Shown: positions 22,248 through 33,252 of the stretch, in pieces | Position numbering within the stretch: position 1 is the stretch's first letter | Layout of the letters: each line of letters starts with the position of its first letter | Source of the DNA: Dictyophora rubrovolvata | Taxonomy: Eukaryota > Basidiomycota > Agaricomycetes > Phallales > Phallaceae | DNA length: 64,000 nt | NCBI GenBank assembly: GCA_029959195.1 | Contig: CP114121.1 | Coordinates: forward strand, 2,690,996 to 2,754,995 | Direction: 5' to 3' | Program-made: the position numbers and the translations under genes | Notes under the pieces: model-generated | Told to the model about the DNA's origin: nothing | The model's database searches: none | Seen by the model: the letters and a program-made list of their open reading frames with translations, nothing else

Positions 22248-24979
22248 ATGGTTCGTTCTGCTCTCAAACTCAGGACTTTTAATGAAGAATATGGCTCTTC
22301 GTCAATCCCTCGTGAATTCCCCCGAGAAACGGTATTTTCATTCCCGAAAACAACCTCTGCAAGCACGGTACTTCGTGCGACCCCCCCTGTGAACCCTCCA
22401 TCGACACACCCCCCTCCTCCTCCTGTTGTTCGTTTTCTCTTAGACATGATGACGCCCAATGAATTCGCGGCTATTTTACGCGCGCGTGTCGCTCGTCTTG
22501 TCTCGCAATGGCCCCAGTACACGTCTCAGCCTCCGACACTTCTTCATCATGGTTTACCCTCTCCTTCCTCCTCGGGCTCGCCTCTAATCCAACAACAAAA
22601 TCAAACAGGAAAAAGAATGGATTTATCAATGATCCATTCTTTTGTTTCATTCTTTTACCCCGAAGAACATCAAATTCATCGAAGCAGCGATATATCTCCC
22701 GAAACACTCCTTGCGCACCTTGAAGGACTTCAAACACTATTATCTTTCTTAAGCTCGAAAGAGTTGAGGGTCATAATTAAAAATAGGCTTGCCTCCTCCT
22801 CTCCTCATCGTTCAGCGTCTATCCAAGCCATTGTTGAGGTCATGCGCAACATGTCGACTGAAGATGAAGAGAGCGAAGACCTAGACTCAACTTGGAAAGA
22901 ATTGTGGCTAAAGACAGCAACAACGCCGATGCCATCCCCGCCGGCCAACCCTCTTGTCCCAACTAAGACATTCGTCGATGTCGCCGTCGCCACTGAACTT
23001 GGTTCTGGCGTTCTACCTACGGCTATGGCAATGGCGAGTCTCGCGAACATACCGACTATGAGAGTATCCTCATCAGATGAATCTCGTCCATCCAAGAGAC
23101 CGAAATACGTTGCCTCCCATCCTATGTTTCAAGATTCCACAGATGATGTCCGTCCAGGTACCTCATTATCACCATCTAATCCTCCCATAAACGACACAAC
23201 CCACGACCACTCCCATGTTTCGGGATCAACCTCAATCACAATGTCGATACCGATACCTAAAATGGCTGATCCTATACTGCGCCCAGTCTCAACTCGATCT
23301 TTTAAATCACCCCCGATTACTTCGGCCCTTGACGACGATGGAGAAGCTGATGCAGAGGGTGACACGGACACTGACATAGATATGGACGTGGATTTGGCCG
23401 TTGACGTTAACGAGCGTGGCGACGACAGTAAGAATCTCACCATCGCTCAGGTTATTAACTCATGTCGCTCCGAAGAGGCCACCGTGACCACCCATTCTCT
23501 CAGTAAAGGGTCGATAGGATCGACACTTGGAACACCTTCAGAAAGCCCTACCGTTACCGTCGGTACTGCTGTTGTAGCGGCGGCCGCGCCATCATTCACC
23601 TCCGTCCACCCCACCGATACAAGTAACGTCCTCCCCTCCAGCACTCGTCACTGCGATATTCCTAAAGGCCCCCGAGCAATGCGAAGCCTATTGTCCAATG
23701 AATCTACTTACTCCTTATCATCAAGTTCACGTACACCGTCTGTATGTTTTTAAATCCCATACTTATGACACATAAAACACGCATAATCTAAAAACTTTAC
23801 GTTTTCCGAAGATCCCCAATGTCAATCATTTGAGTCGCATATCGCCTCCTGTAGGACACCTTTCTTGATTAGGAAGGAGGGGCCTGCTGACAGAAACACA
23901 ATTTTTAGAACACGATAACAACCTCTGCAGCAATGATACCCGTTACGACCCAGGAATTTATGTCGGGTGAATGGGGACTGACGACAAAAAACACTGAGCT
24001 GAAAGAAAGTGGAACGCGTTATTATCCTATTGAAATAGCTGACCAGAAAATTGATTTACAACAACACGTTAAGGAACCCACTTTTCGTCGAATCGGTCCC
24101 ATTCCCTTCCCTGGGAAACCTACCGTTCCGCCGGCCAAGAAGCCCCAGGGTTTTCCCAATCCGTCTTCTCCTGCCCAACCCGTGTTTGCTGCACCTCGGG
24201 ACCCACCCTTGCCACTCTCTTCGGCCTCCTCCATATTTTCAATCCTAAAGTCAACGAATACAACATCGTTGCGCTATGAAGGTCCAGAACTACCGCCTTA
24301 TGACGAAGTTATGCCCTCAAGGGTTCTTCCAAAATTAACACCTGAGACAGGTATCACGACGTCGGTCTTGGCGCAGTCTCGAAGTAAGCCAAGCAGGCGA
24401 GATAAAAAATCGGCTATGTCGCCTTCTCGATTCTCGGGTCGATCCCAAAAATCTATTTCGCGTTCCCGTACAAGTTCGCCATCGAAGTCAAGATCCCGTT
24501 CCGCAGATGAAAAGCGTCACAGGCTTCCCAAAAAGAAGTTAGTTTCTACGAAATACGAAACCCAGTCGTCGTCAGCGCGCAATAGCACCAAACATTCTCA
24601 TTCTCATTCCCAATCAGATAAACGCGCATGGGACTCCTCGTCTAGGTCTTCTTCTTGCTCAACATCCCGCTCTCGCTCGCGATCCGAGTCGCGGTCTCGT
24701 GTACCTTATCGTCCACGAAATTATTCATATTCTCGTCCGCCCTCCCCGTCTTCTTCAAAGGACAGACATTGGTCACCAGAACCTAGTCGTCGTAGAGAAC
24801 GTGGTAGGAGTAGAAGCAGGAGACGGCGAGGAGATGAGAACCCATCCACATCTCGTACGTCCAACGGAATGGATCATTGGTCTCCTGGTAGGGATGGTCG
24901 ACGAGGAGACGACAGTTTAAGGACGGACACTACGACAAGAAGTTCAAACGTTAAAACTCGCTCCGGTATTTGGTTTTGA
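22248..24979 (+). CDS. Unknown protein with C-terminal Ser/Arg-rich (RS-like) domain
   Basis: Two long open exons (501 and about 350 codons) join through a short exon beginning IPNVNHLSRISPP. Phase-0 introns lie at about 23742-23812 and 23853-23908. The result is one frame of about 880 residues. The N-terminal third has a helical segment (NEFAAILRARVARLVSQWPQ) and Leu-rich helices (LLAHLEGLQTLLSFLSSKEL). The middle is Ser/Pro/acidic with a DTDIDMDVD run. The last 200 residues are dense in SR/RS dipeptides (SRSRSRSESRSR), as in splicing-associated nuclear proteins. I infer a nuclear RNA-processing or chromatin role from composition only. The start at 22248 is the longest; the Met-Met near 22446 is a reasonable alternative. 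Confidence 0.62.
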
Positions 24980-25448
24980 CCTAGACACAAACGGTCTTCT
25001 AACATCTCCCACAGGACGAGCATGATCACGTTATAAATAAAGTGCATCTTTCTTCTGATGTATGACATGGTACGTATTCATACGCTAAAAATCAATACTA
25101 GAAGCTAATGAACATGGCCTGTCACTTCTTGCACAAAGGCTATTGAAGCTTCGTCGAACTGGCATCCATACAATATCCATCCGTATATCGGTTTTTGACG
25201 ACCCCACAAACCCGGAATTGTTCGTCCAATCGAACGTCATGTCATTGTCCAATAATTCATATTGGCTTCCTTTTTTTTCTGTCAAGCATTTAAGCAAAGT
25301 TTTTGTTTGTGATGCGAACTTGCTAGCAGGAATGAGCAAATTTTTTTCACTCAGGTTTAACAATTGTATCATAAAATTGTCCAAAAATTCGGAATTCAAA
25401 AAAAGATTGTAGTGTCCAAGTGCATAGAAGGAAAAAAAGGTGATTAAC
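24980..25448. other. intergenic between convergent genes
   Basis: Contains the two 3' UTRs. Overlapping short frames on both strands show no motif. Confidence 0.5.
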
Positions 25449-26698
25449 TCATGCAGTGAAGAATTGATTCACGTCATTATCCGTGCATTGGAAAGTCTGA
25501 AGTTGATTACCATTAGTGGTAATACCATTAGTAACATCCAAGCATTGTCCTGAGATAAAAAGACTTAAGTTAACTAAAAGAGAAAATCAAAGAAAACAAA
25601 TCTTACCATGGTTAGTAACGGCGATACGATCGTCATCGGTATAAAACCATGATTGTTGGGGAAGGCCGCTGAAACATTGCCATATTTTCATACCAACTCC
25701 ATTGCCAATGTCTGAAAAAAACAAGATTGTGTTAAAATGACGAGAGGTGGTCGAATCCACCATGACTAACCGCTCCCGGCATCTAGACAAAAATTTGTCC
25801 CTGCCAATTGGACCTGGGTATTACCGCGGGTAATAAGCCATTGTTGAGCACCGGTGCCATTACAGTCATAACTAAAAGATTATAGAAAGTAAACATCAAA
25901 AGATATAAGGCATGCCTACATCTGGACTGGAGTTCCATTCGCTCGTATGTTGCCTTTTACATCCACGCATTTCGCCGGGTTACCCATGGGATGAATGGCA
26001 CGCGGGATGGTAGATTGATCAAGTATTATTCCACTAGGGCACCACCTTCAAAAAAAAAATCAGATGGATTAAGGTGAAAAAAGAGTATATAAACGTTATA
26101 TTGAAAACAGTTCCATAATCACATCCATGCATTGGCGCAACTGGCGGAACGCCTGGAACAGGATCGATTTCCGTTATGTGAGGTTGCAGGTCAAAACCAT
26201 CCGTGCAATTTGCGCTGTCGCAGCTTGCAGTCCCGCAAAATCCGTTAACCTTCAATGAAACGAACAGATAATTACCACGTGAGAGTGAAACAGGAAATCA
26301 CACATACGGGCCGTTCATCAGCGGGGACAATGCTGACACCAATATTATAAGATGAAGGATTGCGGACGATATAGTAATAGTCCCACTAGGAGTCATGAAC
26401 TGTGAACGGATGCTGAAATTCATAACTCAAACCTTACAGGTAGATAAAGGCCCGCGAGAGTTCCACCGTTTGCGTCGGCGTAAATTTGTCCCCCAAAATC
26501 TGAATCAACAACGAAAGATAAAGTATTCTGGGGAGCAACAGAACCGTTAAAAGCCAAGTTAAAGAAGATATCGAGGCTTATGGGGCAATTATTATTGATG
26601 TTGATAGTTTTCAACGCGGAAATTGGCGATAGGGAAAGGAAGAAAAAGTAAGTGAATAGGAGAACCAGAGACATATTTCTGACGAATAGCACATACAT
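25449..26698 (-). CDS. Secreted thaumatin-like protein with ricin-B (QxW) lectin domain
   Basis: Starts with a signal peptide (MSLVLLFTYFFFLSLSPIS; an in-frame Met 8 codons upstream is the longer option). The N-terminal domain (ININNNCPISLDIFF, FNGSVAPQNTLSF, DYYYIVRNPSSYNIGVSIVP, NGFCGTASCDSANCTDGF) resembles the thaumatin/osmotin fold with clustered cysteines. After DQSTIPRAIHPMGNPAKCVD comes a beta-trefoil ricin-B domain with repeats ending GAQQWLITRGNTQVQL, NFCLDAGS, LPQQSWFY and QCLDVTNG. These are the QxW motif and its relatives. Five introns; one donor is GTTTAT, chosen because it alone keeps the frame. A carbohydrate-binding secreted protein is likely, perhaps binding cell-wall or foreign glycans. 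No toxin chain is seen. Confidence 0.8.
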
Positions 26699-27495
26699 AG
26701 TCCTACTTTTTTATACAAATCCGATTTGTGAAGCAGACACGCCGAAATTTCCGGGCTGAAGTCATGAAAGGTCAGCAGACCCGCTATTTCAACCTAAATG
26801 ATTTGCATGACAGCTACTTATGGTGCATACGTTTCAAATTTGTGCTAGGTGAAAAGGTTGTTAGCTTCGGACGTCAGCAGACGTGCCAAGCTAAGCCTAA
26901 GCCAATTGCATTGATTCCGCCAACATCACAGGCGATTCTGATTCTGATTCTGATTCTGATTTAATTTTCGAATGCTTTGTAGAATTAAAATTCAGGATAA
27001 GTGTATTGAATTCAAATACGGTGAGTTTTGACATTAAAGCGATGACACAATGAACCTGGATATATTGTGGTACATACTTAGAGTGAGTACTGAATATGAA
27101 TACTGGAAATGGTTCTAATTGTTCGCATGGCGTTTAACTGAGATGGGCCTTTTGACAGTGCCTGACCCTGACTAACACCTTTTTGCCGTTATGGCGAAGG
27201 CTTTGAAGAAGGCGAGCGCCGAGCATCCCGAGTTAACAACAGCTAGAGTAATATAGCTTATATTACGAGCAACGGAATGTAGCTAAGAGTTCAAGGCGAG
27301 CGAGTGACTAAGCTAAAAACTAACTACACAAGCGCTCGCACTTAGTGGCGCTGATGCTACTTTCGACACGAGTTCACGAATTAGCCCAATTTAGACCGTG
27401 AGTCGCACGAGATGCAACTCAGGTTAAAGTGCACAACTCAGAAATATGATGTACGGACTGTTTCTCGACGGACTTGTTTCAATGGTACGAATGTG
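26699..27495. other. intergenic, no gene seen
   Basis: Upstream of the lectin gene on the left. A short (GATTCT)4 microsatellite sits near 26935. No coding signal recognised. Confidence 0.45.
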
Positions 27496-27759
27496 TCAGT
27501 GAGCTGTTCTATCCTTAGCTTTTTTGAGGGGACGTACTTCAGTAATCTGGTTTGATGCCTTCCAAATTGCTTCAGGCAGTCCTGTAGCTCCATCGGAGAT
27601 GCCCCAAGATGCTTTGAGATGAGTTAATGCATGATAAATTGGAAAGATGTAAATGATTTTCCCGGACCTCTCACACAAGTACTGAAGAACACATTCAAAA
27701 CGTGAACATTGCGTTGACACAAATTTGTGAAGAGTGAGCAAATCGACGTAATCGTGCAT
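27496..27759 (-). CDS. hypothetical open frame downstream of the H+-ATPase relic
   Basis: An 87-codon frame (MHDYVDLLTLHKFVSTQ... ending PLKKAKDRTAH) with plausible composition but no recognised family. It lies just beyond the ATPase pseudogene on the same strand and could be part of another decayed gene or non-coding. Kept only as a low-confidence entry. Confidence 0.2.
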   Translation of the reverse strand: MHDYVDLLTLHKFVSTQCSRFECVLQYLCERSGKIIYIFPIYHALTHLKASWGISDGATGLPEAIWKASNQITEVRPLKKAKDRTAH

Positions 27760-27916
27760 TGCATTGTTGAGGCGAAAGCTTAAATGTCAGTATTATTCTT
27801 ACATTAGCTAAACTATAAAAACCTAATTAGCGTGATACAAAGTGCAGAAAAAATAAAACTACCGTTGGTCATCAGTCCCCAGTTTTGTCACTGTTATTCT
27901 CCTTACCACTTTATCC

Positions 27917-28800
27917 TTATCCTTGACATTGGCACCGTCTTTCTTGCCTTTTCCATCTGTCCAGGTCTGGCTCCTTAGCGCTTTCATCGTCATCTTGTTT
28001 CGGTCTGAAATGGAACACGTCAGGATGTCCTTCAATACCGATTTCATGTACGAGTGTTAGCCGCTCCAAATTTTTGAACATATTTTCTAGAGCAGTATCT
28101 TTGGTGTTTCGCTAAAATCCAAGGAAAGGAATAAATAATTGCGTCTAATTCTTGCTAAATGAGATAACACTTACATCCTTCCTTCCAAGGTCATCCGACC
28201 ACTTCCACCAGTTCAGCACTAGGTATACCGTGCCGATGACGACGGTAACAAACAGATTGTACACACAAACTTTGACAATCGTAACAATATTATCCAAATT
28301 TTAGGTAATTGCCATTCAACGGATCTTTGCGAATAGGGAGCATTATCATATGCTATAGTGATTGTCATTGCCAAATCGGCAAAGATAGACAAAAAATAAT
28401 CAATTCCACCTCAATTGTCTCATTTAATATAAGGATGGATAAATATCATGACAGGTTTAGAAATGAAATCTCGTGTAAAGGAAACGAGACAAATCTCCAA
28501 ATGAAGACACAAAGCAATTTGATACTAGATATAAGCCTTCATTCGATGAAAGATCTGACGCGATACTCTGATAGCCTTAATAATTTTGACAAACCCGGAT
28601 CCCAAAAGACAACGTCAGCAGCACTGCGGGCGGCATCTGAAGCACCTTCGACTGCGATCCCGCAATTGGCAGCCAGTGGCAAGAGACAGTGCACCATTCA
28701 CGCCTGAAAAGAGAAAATTGTTTATTTGGTTTCTGATTTATCGAGAGCGAGAGCGTACCGTCACCAGTCATACCTGTTAGATGACTTATCTGTATACTGT
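27917..28800 (-). pseudogene. Plasma-membrane H+-ATPase (PMA1-type) pseudogene, 3' third
   Basis: Remains of a P-type proton pump that normally energises the plasma membrane. Reading the minus strand: GMTGDG (hinge motif), then after an intron VNGALSLA in one frame and, one frame over, [20 protein letters not shown] and [11 protein letters not shown]. These match the family's NVGIAVEGATDAARGAADIV block. Next comes [13 protein letters not shown], a stop, YQIALCLHLEI, then [14 protein letters not shown] with VEWQLPKIW. After further lost sequence, the C-terminal regulatory region reads [34 protein letters not shown] and ENMFKNLERLTLVHEIGIEG. At least one frameshift, one in-frame stop and missing transmembrane segments make it non-functional. 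The N-terminal two thirds are absent. Confidence 0.85.
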
Positions 28801-29895
28801 ACGGTGCCGACCCCTACCATGCACTGGCACAATGATGTTCATCGCTGGCCACGGCCCACGGGTTTCGAATAAATAAGAGTTTGGATGGTGGGAGGGGAAA
28901 AAAATTACGTTTCCCATTTCAAAGATACAACACGGGTAACCTCCTTCATTTTTTTTGTTTGTTGAAGCATAAAATTGTGAGAATGCCCACATTTAATGTA
29001 AAGCTACAGGCGTTAGAATACTAAATCAGGCAGTTCAAACTTCAGGTGGACAAGGAAGATTTATATACACGAACAAAAGTGAGTATTTGAGGGTTTTATA
29101 CTTACAAATTTTCTGATTATTAAGTAAGAAAGATAAAACTATCCCGAGAGGTCGACACTCGACATTCCTCGGACATAGCGACTTGAGGAGTGGGAAGCAC
29201 CGCGGCCCTCACAAAAATGTGTCTCTACCTTGTAGCAGCTTTAATTGAGCTCCGCCGGACACCTAACTGCCAATTCAATTTGTTTTCTAGTATTCTCTCT
29301 CGCAACGACCTAATGAAGGTTGGTCATATCCTCTTTTAATTACTAGGATGTCGTATCATTCATTAAGTACAGCAAGGGAGGTAGAAAATTGGGTGTTTGC
29401 AAGCTCGAGGGCTATTCAAGTTCCCATCAGCGAAAAGGGAACCTACCAAACCCTTTGAAAGGAAAAACAATTTGCACTTGTTTAACACTCGGTTTAGTGA
29501 GGCACGCAATGGAAAAGATGCTTCGGTCAGCAAGAAGTAATTCAGGCAGTAGAAACATAAAAAGGGAAGGGATGATATACACGAGTAGCAAAGGGGTATG
29601 TATGAAGCTGAGAGAAAAGAACAGTAAAGTCAGGCACATTAATCAATGCATTAAAGGACGGAAGGCGGTTCAAAGAAAAGAACGACCAGAGTTACAGAGC
29701 GCGACCAAAAAGGACGCTAATGGGAGGGTGGGTTTGGATATGATATTACAATCATTTGATACGAAGGTCCTAAGAAATGAGTATAAACGCGAATAGTGTA
29801 TATAACCTATAATTCTTCAAATGAAGAACGGATATAGGAGAGAAAACTAATAAGCCCGGAGACACGTTTTCAGGTTTTCGATCATGCTTTAGAAT
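28801..29895. other. 1.1-kb gap, no gene seen
   Basis: Neither the missing part of the H+-ATPase nor any other family is recognisable. A 135-codon plus-strand frame (29389-29796) is Lys/Arg-rich without motifs and looks accidental. Confidence 0.45.
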
Positions 29896-31594
29896 TCACA
29901 ACAAACCACATTCTCTCAAGTGTAGCTGCAAAAGGATATCTTGTATGGCCGATAAAACAACTAGATCAAAGGTGAGGTTTTATACAATGAATTGCTCCTG
30001 ACGATAAAAAAAAACGTACATTTGATTTGTTGTGTGTCCGTAGCGCATGTATAATGTGCATAAATCTGCTTCGTAGCAGCGCTTTGATTTAGACTCACAA
30101 AGCGCTGTAACAGATAATCGCAAGCCGCATCATAATTGTCACCTCTATCAACCCAATCAATAAACCAAAGTGTCGGGTCCAGTCAAAAAAACATACCCTG
30201 TATAGTCCGGGAAGTAGTTCCCCAAAGGACTTCGAGGTAGTTTTTCAGCAAAAAGGTCGATTTTGTTCAAGAACAAAATAATGCTGGTCTTCACGAACCA
30301 GCGCGAATTACAGATAGAGTCGAAGAGTGTAAGGGCTTCCTGCATTCGGTTCTATAAAAACGCATGGTATGAGGGGGTGACCAGCGATCTCTCGACTAAG
30401 TTAACATCATGACTACTTACCACACTCTCATCTTCATATAACATCTGATCGTATTCGCTCAAGGATACAAGGAACACAAGCGCCGTGACATTCTCGAAGC
30501 AGTGGATCCACTTCTTTCGCTCAGATCGTTGACCTCCGACATCAAAAAGTTTATATGTCAAGTCGCCAACCTAGCAAAAAGAAACATTTGTTAGCACTCC
30601 GCTGAAATACATGGCTCGGGCATGGAATGATCGGAGTTCGCTTGTACAGGTGCTTCGATCATTAAATCCGTCACCGAAACGGGCGGACTATCTATATTTT
30701 AAGACAAGACAACTGCTTACTTTAAACATAGTCTCCGTTATGCCAGTAGTCTTCACACGACTACGAAGGATATCCTGGTCTGAGGGAAGATAATCGGGGG
30801 TGGCCATGCGGTCTATCGCGTTGAAATAATAGGATGCGGAGTCGTTAAGCTATATACAATTGTTAGTATCAAACAGCAATAAGTAGAGGACGAGGATCGC
30901 ATCGCAGTATGTAGGAACAGGCATGGATCGGTCATTGAGGGGTGGGGATGAAGTGAGAACGTACTTGGTATTCGTTGGAACGTACGACCGCTTCTCTAAT
31001 AGCATGATCGTGCCATAGCCCACGTATAGCATCGCCAATTTCTTCAGGAAGTACCTCGGCTGGACGATGAATTGAATTAGTGACAAACGACTTTGGAGAA
31101 CGGCTATGACGGCGGTTACCTTCTAGTTGATTAGGCTGACTAAAAATAAGATTCCTGCGCGCATCGTTGTCAGGGAGGAGGGATAATTCAAGGTTTGGCA
31201 GAGCTTCCAAAATGGCGCTAAGGAATGAAAAAATTTAGTAAATTGCCTCAGCGTGGTGGAAACATATATATGGTCTTTACCGCATGCTCTGGACGGTGTT
31301 ACTAAAGATGATTTCCTTATATGATTCGCGCTCATTGCGAGTATAACCACCGTGATGGATGAGCTTCATCTGCTTCAGAACAGTGGATTTCCCGGACTCT
31401 CCTGCGCCGAGGAGCAACATTTTTATTTCGTTCTTGGCCATCATACGGTCCTTTTTTAACTGAGCCTCAATTTCGTCATTGCCTGTTGAGGTTTGGGAAA
31501 GTCAAAAAAGAGCATATCTGAAATATGCTTGAGTGAACGTACGAGCTCTGGCCTCCTCATCGCCGCCGTAGCCGCTGGATAGCGCGCAACCCAT
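29896..31594 (-). CDS. Heterotrimeric G-protein alpha subunit (G-alpha-i-like)
   Basis: Membrane-attached GTPase of receptor signalling, in mushrooms often the pheromone or nutrient pathway. It starts [20 protein letters not shown]: Gly2 and Cys3 are the myristoyl and palmitoyl sites. G-box motifs: [20 protein letters not shown] (P-loop), RVKTTGIT (switch I Arg/Thr), [20 protein letters not shown] (switch II, catalytic Gln), [10 protein letters not shown] (NKxD) and [12 protein letters not shown] (TCAT). [16 protein letters not shown] and NYFPDYTG are also typical. It ends LRECGLL, with Cys at position -4 as in pertussis-sensitive G-alpha-i. About eight introns. One of these removes a stretch between QLE and AEVLPEEIG that would otherwise look like an insert. 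Full length (about 355 residues), intact. Confidence 0.95.
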
Positions 31595-33252
31595 TGTTAA
31601 GAGAGAAAAAAGGAAAAGGTGGAACAAAAAGCAAATTTAGAGAAAGGAGGAAGGAAGTTGGAACGAGCACAAGAGAGAAACAGGAATGTGAAAAGAGGAT
31701 ATGGAGGATGGATAGTGGCAAGTCGATAAAGAGGAAAGAAGCAACAGGGGATCCCCGGAGACTGTGAGAAAAAACAAAAATGGCGCGGTCCATAGAGGTC
31801 CCCTTGTGATGACTAATGTGTCCGGGTGTTTTATGTCGTCTTGCCGGCCATTATTTTGCAATTTTGCAATTTCAGTTGCCGTGCTGACTTCGGCCCGCTG
31901 TAATAGCAGTCCGTGTCACCGACTTGATGGCAACACCTGTGCTTGATGCCACACAAAATTATGTTGCAGCTTGCTCCGTGCTTGGTCGTGCCCTCGGTAC
32001 ATACGTACTTTGACTTGCACTTTCCTTGCGATTTCTTGTCGCCATTTCGAAATTCCCTTTTCTTATGCACAGAAGCGACTCCAAAGAGTTCTCTATGCCA
32101 CTGATTTGTACTACAGATTGAAATTCAACCGCAACTCCGAATTTTAGCGACTATGGTGTTGCATCTGTATGCGCAGCCGGCTCCATAAGGACTTATGGCT
32201 TGGATGCTATTCACCCCGCTCCCGTCGTTACGCGGGCCAAACCACCCCGTCCCATCGTGTATGTGCATTCTTCACTCTCAAGCACCCATCATGGTCCAAG
32301 ACTTTTCTTCGTTGACAACAGTTTTGGGTTATTCTTACATAAAATTCACGCTGAGCCTCTGCCTGCCTGGTCTCATTCTTTCTTTGACGCCATCATCACC
32401 ATTCATCCGAGCGTATCGATCAGGTACAATGGTCGTCTAGTGACTTCATCTGTAGTCCGACATTATTTTCCATGGAAATTTATACAGCCATGGGCGCACT
32501 GTAAGCGTAATACGTACATCTTCTCCCGCGTAACTACCCAGCCCAGCCGTATGGACCAATTAGGCTCAAGTGCAGAAGGTCAGAGGTGATTCCGAAATCT
32601 AATCGCTAATTTCCCAGGCTTGACGGTCTAACATGAGAACGTGAAGGAGAAGGAGGCTTTTCACCAATGGTCGCTATGTGATTTGTTTCGGCGAAAATCA
32701 GGAAAGGCTATTTGATACATTTTTTATTGAAGATAAGCTAACGAAATGAAAAAAGCAACTCATCCACGCCCTTGTACGCCTATAGGCTCATCACCATATA
32801 GTACTTCGAAAAAAAGAATTTATTGGCGAAACGAACTAAAGACTCAAAGAGTGCGATGAGCTTCGAAATGGGAATAGAGAAAAAACTATGTGGACCACTT
32901 CCAGTTCCGACTTCTTACACGCGTTGCAATTGTGCTATACATGCATACTCAGGAAACAAAGCGCGCGTTTCAAGTATTGGTTGAATGAAAGGTAAGCGCA
33001 AAAGAATACAAAAGGATTTTCACTCCAATATACACGCACGACAATGTAAACTTCTGTCATTGTGTATTTATATAGTTGAGATGTGTATCTATCTTGAATC
33101 TCAACATAACGAATACAGCAGGCCGTAAAAATGAAAGAGTTATGAGGGAGCTGGGTGTATGAATGAAAAGTAAAACAACAAATAAAAGTAAGAATAAAGT
33201 CTTATTATTATAATGCACAGTACACAGAGCGGTAAACTTAGAGAGTCAATTT
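31595..33252. other. 1.7-kb gap upstream of the G-alpha gene
   Basis: Includes the G-alpha promoter and the 3' flank of the demethylase gene. A 129-codon plus-strand frame (32200-32589) has no recognised motif and is not called. Confidence 0.4.

Noticed and set aside
29389-29796. 135-codon Lys/Arg-rich frame
   Set aside because: No family signature, no neighbouring exons, low-complexity basic composition typical of chance frames in A-rich DNA.
32200-32589. 129-codon frame upstream of the G-alpha gene
   Set aside because: No recognisable domain and not linked to other exons; could be real but unsupported.
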